Assembly: GCA_013151645.1 (NCBI GenBank)
Contig: JAADHU010000019.1
Coordinates: 62,001 to 126,000 of the forward strand
From: Gammaproteobacteria bacterium
GTDB lineage: Bacteria; Pseudomonadota; Gammaproteobacteria; Steroidobacterales; Woeseiaceae
Direction of reading: 5' to 3'
DNA: 64,000 nt
Position numbers and translations under genes: made by a program. Numbering within the stretch: the first letter of the stretch is position 1; every line of letters begins with the position of its first letter. The notes under the pieces are model-generated. The model saw only the letters and a program-made list of their open reading frames with translations. It was not told where the DNA came from and did no database searches. Shown in pieces: positions 61,972 through 64,000 of this stretch.

Positions 61972-63030
61972 TTATAGGTGAGACACGTTCGCAGCCGAAC
62001 AGCTGGTCTCGTTCAGACCAACCGCTTCACGCACCTGCAACAGCTCGGCGGCGACGGCGATCGCGATCTCTGGCGGCTTCTTCCCGCTGATGCCCGCGAC
62101 GCCGATCGGGCAAATCAGTCGCTCGATATTCGCTACTTCGTCCTGACGCAGCCGTTTTGTGAAACGACGTTGTTTGGACAGCGACCCAATCAGCCCACAA
62201 TACGCAAAATCTCCACGCTTTAGCACCGCACTGCAAATAGCGTAGTCCAACGGGTGACTGTGCGTCATGATCAGATAAAAAGCGTTTGCCGGCATCGCCG
62301 CTATTTCGCGTTCCGGCGTGTCTGTACGAATAGATTGCACATTGGCTGGCAGGCTCGCCGGCAAGACTTTACGCCGGCTGTCAATCCAGCGAATATCGCA
62401 ATCCAGTGTTGCGAGCATTGCGACGATGGCTGTACCCACATGGCCGGCACCGAAAACGGCGATATCGAACCCGGCCGCCGTAATCGGTTCGATCAACACA
62501 CTGTGCTTCGCCGTCAGTTTCAGGTTACGCGCGTGCCCGTCGTTTAAAGCCTGTTCCGCCGCGTCCGTTATGGCGCCCTCGAACTTGCCGGCTACTCGTA
62601 ACTCGTCCGGCCGAACCGTTGTCCTGACAATGTCACCACCGTTTGCCAGTCGAGTGAGCATCAATGCCGCTTGTCCGCAACGGTAGGCATGCAACAGGTC
62701 ATCGAACCAGCCGCTACCAGCAACACATTCCTCGAACAGGATATCGACGACACCACCGCAGCACTGGCCACAATTGGCGCCCAGCGGAAATCGGCGCAAC
62801 AGGCGAATATCGGTATCCGTGTCTGCGTCGCGCAAGAGTCCACAGGCGATTTGCGTGCACTGATACTCCAGTTGCCCGCCGCCGATCGTTCCCAGGGTAT
62901 CGCGGGACGACACCCGCATCTTCGCACCGATTTCTCGCGGCGCGGAACCGCGCACATCCGCAACCGTCACGATAATGGCGCGCTCACCCGCTTCTCTGCT
63001 GCGCTGCAGATCGTCGATCCATTCATGCAT
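61972..63030 (-). CDS. xdhC: Xanthine dehydrogenase accessory protein XdhC
   Basis: The start is ATG 63030 (MHEWIDDLQRSREAGERAIIVTVADV); the longer frame is inside xdhB. The 352-residue protein has an XdhC/CoxI N-terminal domain with GSAPREIGAKM, GTIGGGQLEYQ and GANCGQCCGG, and a Rossmann-like C-terminal domain with VFGAGHVGTAI. XdhC binds the molybdenum cofactor, promotes its sulfuration and delivers it to xanthine dehydrogenase. It overlaps xdhB by eight bases. Confidence 0.93.
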   Translation of the reverse strand: MHEWIDDLQRSREAGERAIIVTVADVRGSAPREIGAKMRVSSRDTLGTIGGGQLEYQCTQIACGLLRDADTDTDIRLLRRFPLGANCGQCCGGVVDILFEECVAGSGWFDDLLHAYRCGQAALMLTRLANGGDIVRTTVRPDELRVAGKFEGAITDAAEQALNDGHARNLKLTAKHSVLIEPITAAGFDIAVFGAGHVGTAIVAMLATLDCDIRWIDSRRKVLPASLPANVQSIRTDTPEREIAAMPANAFYLIMTHSHPLDYAICSAVLKRGDFAYCGLIGSLSKQRRFTKRLRQDEVANIERLICPIGVAGISGKKPPEIAIAVAAELLQVREAVGLNETSCSAANVSHL

Positions 63031-64000
63031 GGTCTGTTGTATCCGTGCACTGCAGTGCACGCACCGCATTGAGAACAGATTCAGGAGTCGCCGGCGCCTG
63101 CAACAAGACAGCCTGCCCATCGCTCGCCGTGCTAGCCACAGCATCTTTCAGTGCATGGTAAACCGATAGCGCCAGCATTAACGGCGGCTCTCCAACGGCC
63201 TTGGAACGGAAAACCGTTTCCTCACGGTTCGCAGCCGATTCCAGGATATCTACTCGAAAGTCGATCGGCACATCCGAACTTGTCGGAATCTTGTAAGTCG
63301 ATGGTGCATGGGTCTTCAGCTCGCCCCGCTCATTCCACCAGAGTTCCTCGGTCGTCAGCCAGCCGGCCCCCTGAATAAATCCACCTTCGATCTGACCTTT
63401 GTCGATGGCAGGATTCAACGACTGGCCACAATCGTGCAGAATATCGACGCGCAGCAGACGATTTTCACCGGTCAGCGTATCGATAACAACTTCGGCAACG
63501 GCCGCACCGTACGTGTAGTAGTAAAACGGGCGCCCGCTGAATGTTTCCCGATCGTAGTGAATTTTCGGTGTTTTGTAGAAACCGGTGGCCGACAACGACG
63601 TGCGTGCGAACCACGCCAGACGAACGAGTTCTTTGAACGGCATGGCATTGTCGCCAACCAGAACTTCGTTCCTCTTGAAGACAACCTCCGCTTCTGCCAC
63701 GCCGAAATGCTCGGCTGCAAACCGGCTAAGACGACCTTTGATCTTCCGTGCCGCAGCCTGCGCCGCTTTACCGTTCAAATCCGAACCGCTCGACGCCGCC
63801 GTCGCGGATGCGTTCGGCACCTTGCTTGTATCCGACGCGGTGATTTTGATCTGATCAATGTCGATCTGCAGTTCCTCCGCCACCACCTGTGCCACCTTGG
63901 TGAAGAGTCCCTGCCCCATTTCAGTACCGCCGTGATTGAGATGCACAGTACCATCGGTGTAGATATGCAACAGCGCGCCCGCCTGGTTCAGGTGCGTCGC
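63023..64000 (-). CDS. xdhB: Xanthine dehydrogenase, molybdopterin-binding subunit (C-terminal part)
   Basis: The frame remains open to the right edge (reading THLNQAGALLHIYTDGTV), so this is only the last 325 residues or so of the large subunit. Visible parts match the molybdenum cofactor domain: HLNHGGTEMGQGLFTKVAQ, SDTSKVPNASATAASSGSDLNGKA and KAVGEPPLMLALSVYHALKDAV, which contains the active-site Glu. It oxidises hypoxanthine and xanthine to urate. The iron-sulfur/FAD subunit gene (xdhA) is expected beyond the window. It is the most upstream gene of the purine operon seen here. Confidence 0.95.
   Translation of the reverse strand, partial: ATHLNQAGALLHIYTDGTVHLNHGGTEMGQGLFTKVAQVVAEELQIDIDQIKITASDTSKVPNASATAASSGSDLNGKAAQAAARKIKGRLSRFAAEHFGVAEAEVVFKRNEVLVGDNAMPFKELVRLAWFARTSLSATGFYKTPKIHYDRETFSGRPFYYYTYGAAVAEVVIDTLTGENRLLRVDILHDCGQSLNPAIDKGQIEGGFIQGAGWLTTEELWWNERGELKTHAPSTYKIPTSSDVPIDFRVDILESAANREETVFRSKAVGEPPLMLALSVYHALKDAVASTASDGQAVLLQAPATPESVLNAVRALQCTDTTDHA

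Overview
The window reads as an ordinary chromosomal stretch of an aerobic, heterotrophic gammaproteobacterium, probably marine or sediment-dwelling. This is inferred from gene content: SohB, LipA, a HiPIP, NrtS, a complete Hut system with HutC, PuuD-type urate oxidation and a MoxR/Bat operon. A Woeseiales/Chromatiales-like lineage would fit but cannot be proved from this sequence. Coding density is high and many neighbouring genes overlap by 1-8 bases, so most of the window is organised in tight operons. I see no rRNA, tRNA, CRISPR array, insertion sequence or prophage.

Layout. 1-2.2 kb: the 3' end of a penicillin acylase family gene, a frameshifted small lipoprotein and a TerB-like protein. 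2.2-8.1 kb: a cold-shock gene with a strong promoter, long leader and terminator, followed on the minus strand by an L,D-transpeptidase, a methyltransferase, an M48 lipoprotein protease, SohB, LipA and a small protein. 8.4-12 kb: an OmpA-family protein, an alpha/beta hydrolase with a HAD phosphatase, and a glyoxalase. 12.2-19.2 kb: a MoxR-DUF58-DUF4381-BatA-BatB/C-BatD operon. 19.4-24 kb: secreted proteins, an aminotransferase, a HiPIP and a gluzincin protease. 24-29.7 kb: fdhD-fdsG-fdsB-fdsA, an NAD-linked formate dehydrogenase. 30.9-38.3 kb: histidine utilisation, hutF-C-U-H-G on the minus strand with hutI divergent; a palindromic operator candidate lies between hutF and hutI. 38.3-46.2 kb: a probable broken gene, a TPR protein, a flavin reductase, NrtS, an MFS exporter, a REP-like inverted pair, and a nitroreductase/thiolase/Npt-like transporter operon. 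46.3-50.4 kb: a peroxiredoxin and a MacAB-like efflux ABC system. 50.5-55.1 kb: a diguanylate cyclase, a conserved hypothetical protein, an APH-fold kinase and a DUF1232 protein. 55.2-64 kb: two divergent paralogous phosphoribosyltransferases beside a purine-catabolism operon (xdhB-xdhC-puuD-puuE-uraD-alc-allA-guaD) that runs off the right edge.

How the genes work together. The right-hand operon would take guanine to xanthine, urate, allantoin, allantoate and ureidoglycolate, and finally to glyoxylate plus urea. The Hut genes would take histidine to glutamate by the two-step formimidoylglutamate route (HutF, HutG). Formate released by HutG could be oxidised to CO2 by the nearby FdsGBA, giving NADH. 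The Hut and purine systems together suggest a cell adapted to scavenging nitrogen-rich organic matter.

I found no convincing undescribed system. The observations most worth a second look are the HutC-type operator overlapping the hutF promoter, the divergent phosphoribosyltransferase pair beside purine catabolism, the nucleotide-transporter-like gene in a thiolase/nitroreductase operon, the two probable frameshifted genes, the REP-like pair, and two small orphan proteins sharing a DPYNS tail. All calls come from reading the sequence; no database search was run.
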